DNA of 64,000 nt from JBMDXK01 sp048594375 (lineage in GTDB: Bacteria > Pseudomonadota > Alphaproteobacteria > Rhizobiales > Methylopilaceae). Location of the stretch: positions 1 to 64,000 of the forward strand of contig JBMDXK010000010.1 of NCBI GenBank assembly GCA_048594375.1, in the 5' to 3' direction. A model generated the notes under the pieces. It was not told where the DNA came from. It saw only the letters and a program-made list of their open reading frames with translations, and did no database searches. Below, piece by piece: positions 61,747 to 64,000 of this stretch. The first letter of the stretch is position 1; each line of letters starts with the position of its first letter. The translations under genes and the position numbers were made by a program.

Positions 61747-62694
61747 ATGAGTCTTCGTGTTGCGGTGATCGGGGCGGGTATGGCGGGCTTGGCTTGCGCA
61801 CGTCAGCTTGTCCAAAAAGGCCATGAGGTTACGGTTTTTGATAAAGGCCGTTCCTTGGGAGGGCGGTGCGCCACCCGTGACTACGGGGACGCTGCTTTCG
61901 ATCACGGGGCGCAATATGTGACAGCCCACAGCGACGCGTTTCGTGATTATCTGGAGAGTGCTGTTGCGCAAGGCCATGCTGCGGTATGGAAACCGGCGCA
62001 TTCTGATATTTTGCAGCGCGATCTCGATGCGCAGCTTGAGCGCTGGTATGTGGGCAATCCGGGCATGAATGCTCTGGTGAAGCCGTTAGCAGAAGGCATT
62101 GCTGTTTCCCATATTCGCATTATGGGCATTGAACGCCGCGGCGCGGTCTGGTTTCTGGAGCCGGTGGGCATGGAATATGATGCGCTGGTGCTGGCTATTC
62201 CTGTGCCGCAAATTCTGCCTTTCCTCAATGGGCATTCTTTCACGGAGCCGTTGTCTGCTGTGCGCTATCTGCCTTGCTGGACAGGCATGGTCGGGTTTGA
62301 AAGCCGGATTGCCGGAGCAGATGTTTTGCGCTTTGAGACAGGCAATGTTGAATGGATTGCCCGCAATACCTCCAAGCCTGCCCGTGAAACCGCTGGTAAT
62401 GATTGCTGGGTGCTGCACGCTTCCCCGGCATGGAGCTTAGAAAATATTGATCGGGATAAAACCGATCTTGCGCCAGAGTTTTACGGAATGCTCACGGCGG
62501 CTATGGGCATACCGCTGCCACCTCCTGCGAAACTGGTGGCGCATTTGTGGCGTTATGCGCGGGTGGAAAAAACTCTTGGTCAGGATTTTCTGTGGGATGA
62601 GGCGCAAAAACTGGGTGTGTGCGGTGATTTTTGTATCGGCGCGCGTGTTGAGGCGGCCTTCACCAGCGGCCATGCATTGGGTACTGCTGTATAG
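61747..62694 (+). CDS. FAD-dependent amine oxidase-like protein (renalase type)
   Basis: A 315-residue flavoprotein. The FAD motif is VAVIGAGMAGLACARQL (4-20), then VFDKGRSLGGRCATRD and FDHGAQYVTA, the renalase-like arrangement. The C-terminal FAD site is CGDFCIGARVEAAFTSGHALG. Bacterial relatives oxidise dihydronicotinamide isomers; activity here is unproven. The ATG at 61747 follows GGAG at a long spacing. It is flanked by R2 palindromes on both sides. Confidence 0.88.
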   Translation: MSLRVAVIGAGMAGLACARQLVQKGHEVTVFDKGRSLGGRCATRDYGDAAFDHGAQYVTAHSDAFRDYLESAVAQGHAAVWKPAHSDILQRDLDAQLERWYVGNPGMNALVKPLAEGIAVSHIRIMGIERRGAVWFLEPVGMEYDALVLAIPVPQILPFLNGHSFTEPLSAVRYLPCWTGMVGFESRIAGADVLRFETGNVEWIARNTSKPARETAGNDCWVLHASPAWSLENIDRDKTDLAPEFYGMLTAAMGIPLPPPAKLVAHLWRYARVEKTLGQDFLWDEAQKLGVCGDFCIGARVEAAFTSGHALGTAV

Positions 62695-62722
62695 CTCAAA
62701 AAAATGTTCTTTGTACACAACC

Positions 62723-62754
62723 CGTCATCCCGGCGAAGGCCGGGATCCACGAAA
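62723..62754. repeat. R2 palindrome, copy 5
   Basis: CGTCATCCCGGCGAAGGCCG then GGATCCACGAAAGAAGCAC. It begins 29 bases after the renalase-like gene. Confidence 0.85.
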
Positions 62755-62826
62755 GAAGCACAATGCATGTAAAAAATAAAGCGACAAAAAACGCTCCATT
62801 CCTTAAAAAACGCTTTGTTATAATTT

Positions 62827-62868
62827 TATAGTGGAATGATTTAAAAATAGGACAATCATTCTGCTATA
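62827..62868. repeat. R3 palindrome with TATAG ends
   Basis: TATAGTGGAATGATT pairs with AATCATTCTGCTATA at nearly all positions. The right flank AAGTCTTTGGTTTGTCGCAG matches the flank of the copy at 10002. It lies between convergent genes. Confidence 0.8.
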
Positions 62869-62936
62869 AGTCTTTGGTTTGTCGCAGATTTTTAACTAAA
62901 AAGTTTATCAGCTTTTTAGAAAACATCTCTAAAAGC

Positions 62937-64000
62937 CTATTCTGAATGGCTAGACATGCGCAGATTGTTTTCGCCTTTGAAAGTGCGGAACAGTTCTTCG
63001 GCTGCGTGTTTCCGGTCTTGCGGGAGTTTTTTCCAAAAGCCGTCCATCCATTCGTTGTGTGCATTTTTTTCCCGTGCCATCAGGAACCATGCTCCGGCGC
63101 GGATTTCATCTTTTTCAACGCCGATACCGCTGGCGTAAAGCCGTGCAAGGCGGATTTGCGCCGCGCCATTGCCGCTATCGGAGGCGCGTATGAGCCATTT
63201 GGCGGCTTCCTGTGGGTTAGCTTCTACCCCGCGCCCGTTGAACAGGGCTACGGCATAATCAAGCTGGGCTTCGGTGTTGCCTTGTGTTGCGGCTTTGTGC
63301 ATCCATTCTGTTGCAAGGGTTTCATTGCGCAATACGCCTTGGCCTTCTTTGAGCATCACTGCATAGGCGTATTGGGCATCCGCATTGCCTGCATCGGCTC
63401 CTTGCCGGAAGTGGTGTGCGGCGCGGGTGAAGTCCTGTGGCCGCAATTCACCGGCAAGAAACAGCAGTCCCATGTTGTAATGGGCGGCGGGGTCATTGCG
63501 TGCGGCGGCTTTTTCAAACAGATCAGCAGCGCCTTTTTTATCTTGTGGGGTGCCGCGGCCTTCCAGTTTTAGCAGGCCCAGTTCCACCATGGCGGGAGCG
63601 TAGTTGCGGGCAACAGCCAGCGCAAACCACTCTGCGGCTTTTTTCTCGTCCACGGGAACACCGGCGCCGTTGAGGTGGATCACGCCAATCAGCGCCATAG
63701 AGGCGGGATCTTTGTCTTGTTCTATTTGCCGTGTGGCTTCTCGCAAAGCGGTGAGATAGGCGCCAAGCTGGTAAGCGGTATAGGCTGCCGCAAGAGAGGG
63801 CGCTGCGGATGCCTCGATTTTTGGTGCGCTGGCGGCTGGCAGAGTGACGGGCGTATCGGTGTCCGGTTCTGGCAGTTCAAACAGTTCTGCGGGAATGGAT
63901 TGGGTTGGCAAGCGCAACGGCGTGGGAGCGTCTTGCGGTGCTGCCAGCACAACGCTTGATACGGTTGTTGCCAGCAGAAAGACTGCACAGCATTGCGCTA
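62937..64000 (-). CDS. Sel1-repeat exported protein (partial)
   Basis: The frame is open to the right edge of the window, so the start lies beyond 64000. The first visible residues, CCAVFLLATTVSSVVLA-APQ, are the end of a signal peptide. A Pro-rich stretch follows, then about six Sel1-like repeats, such as GVIHLNGAGVPVDEKKAAEWFALA, LLKLEGRGTPQDKKGAADLF and ARLYASGIGVEKDEIRAGAWF. Sel1 proteins are periplasmic scaffolds. The tail (TFKGENNLRMSSHSE) is polar. Partner unknown. Confidence 0.88.
   Translation of the reverse strand, partial: AQCCAVFLLATTVSSVVLAAPQDAPTPLRLPTQSIPAELFELPEPDTDTPVTLPAASAPKIEASAAPSLAAAYTAYQLGAYLTALREATRQIEQDKDPASMALIGVIHLNGAGVPVDEKKAAEWFALAVARNYAPAMVELGLLKLEGRGTPQDKKGAADLFEKAAARNDPAAHYNMGLLFLAGELRPQDFTRAAHHFRQGADAGNADAQYAYAVMLKEGQGVLRNETLATEWMHKAATQGNTEAQLDYAVALFNGRGVEANPQEAAKWLIRASDSGNGAAQIRLARLYASGIGVEKDEIRAGAWFLMAREKNAHNEWMDGFWKKLPQDRKHAAEELFRTFKGENNLRMSSHSE

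Overview
The window reads as a chromosomal segment of a flagellated, chemotactic alphaproteobacterium. The signs are the zeta-type ATPase inhibitor (DUF1476), a 41-residue L36, CpdR, GapR (DUF2312), the DUF1036-pyk pair, a speF-type leader before ornithine decarboxylase, and TTAA-N7-TTAA (CtrA-type) sites before a flagellar operon. A Rhodospirillales- or Micavibrio-like lineage is my inference; no rRNA is present. Gene content is mostly housekeeping. I saw no phage, IS transposase or CRISPR.

Layout: 0-9 kb holds purC (cut by the left edge), DUF1476, two chemoreceptors, a lytic transglycosylase and a DUF459 protein that has lost its catalytic residues. 9-20 kb holds murI, hemH, an SPFH/NfeD pair, fliQ-fliR-flhB, kdsD, an outer-membrane barrel and a PepSY membrane protein. 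20-25 kb holds galU, fliP and fliO on the minus strand, divergent from flgB-flgC-fliE. 25-42 kb holds a DUF3829 protein, a hydrolase, hisN, two divergent GNAT-like paralogues, asnB and an acyl carrier protein. It then has the conserved N-formylglutamate amidohydrolase / cpdR / tRNA-Val block, rpmJ, a HerA-like ATPase, and an AMP-ligase translationally coupled to a NadE-like synthetase. 42-52 kb holds pyk, DUF1036, gapR, a TauE/SafE exporter, galE, an AT-rich patch with small orphan genes, a structured ncRNA, a DUF1007-NicO metal transporter, and ornithine decarboxylase behind a long leader. 52-64 kb holds a GST, thiC with a TPP riboswitch, a CobW metallochaperone, a NitT/TauT-type ABC transporter, a WD40 protein, a renalase-like oxidoreductase and a Sel1-repeat protein cut by the right edge.

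Three families of short repeats fill the gaps between genes. Family R1 is a nested palindrome of about 120 bp. Its outer arm starts at or inside the stop codon of plus-strand genes, its arm sequence differs between copies while staying self-complementary, and its core is conserved. R2 is the GTCATCCCGGC palindrome found widely in bacteria. R3 is a set of small AT-centred palindromes, several with TATAG ends and a shared flanking tail.

The most unusual items are R1, and the asnB / ACP / two GNAT / AMP-ligase / NadE-like set, which looks like an uncharacterised acyl-amide or modified-amino-acid pathway split by a housekeeping block. Next come a candidate anti-Shine-Dalgarno sRNA near 36.2 kb and the catalytically dead SGNH protein.
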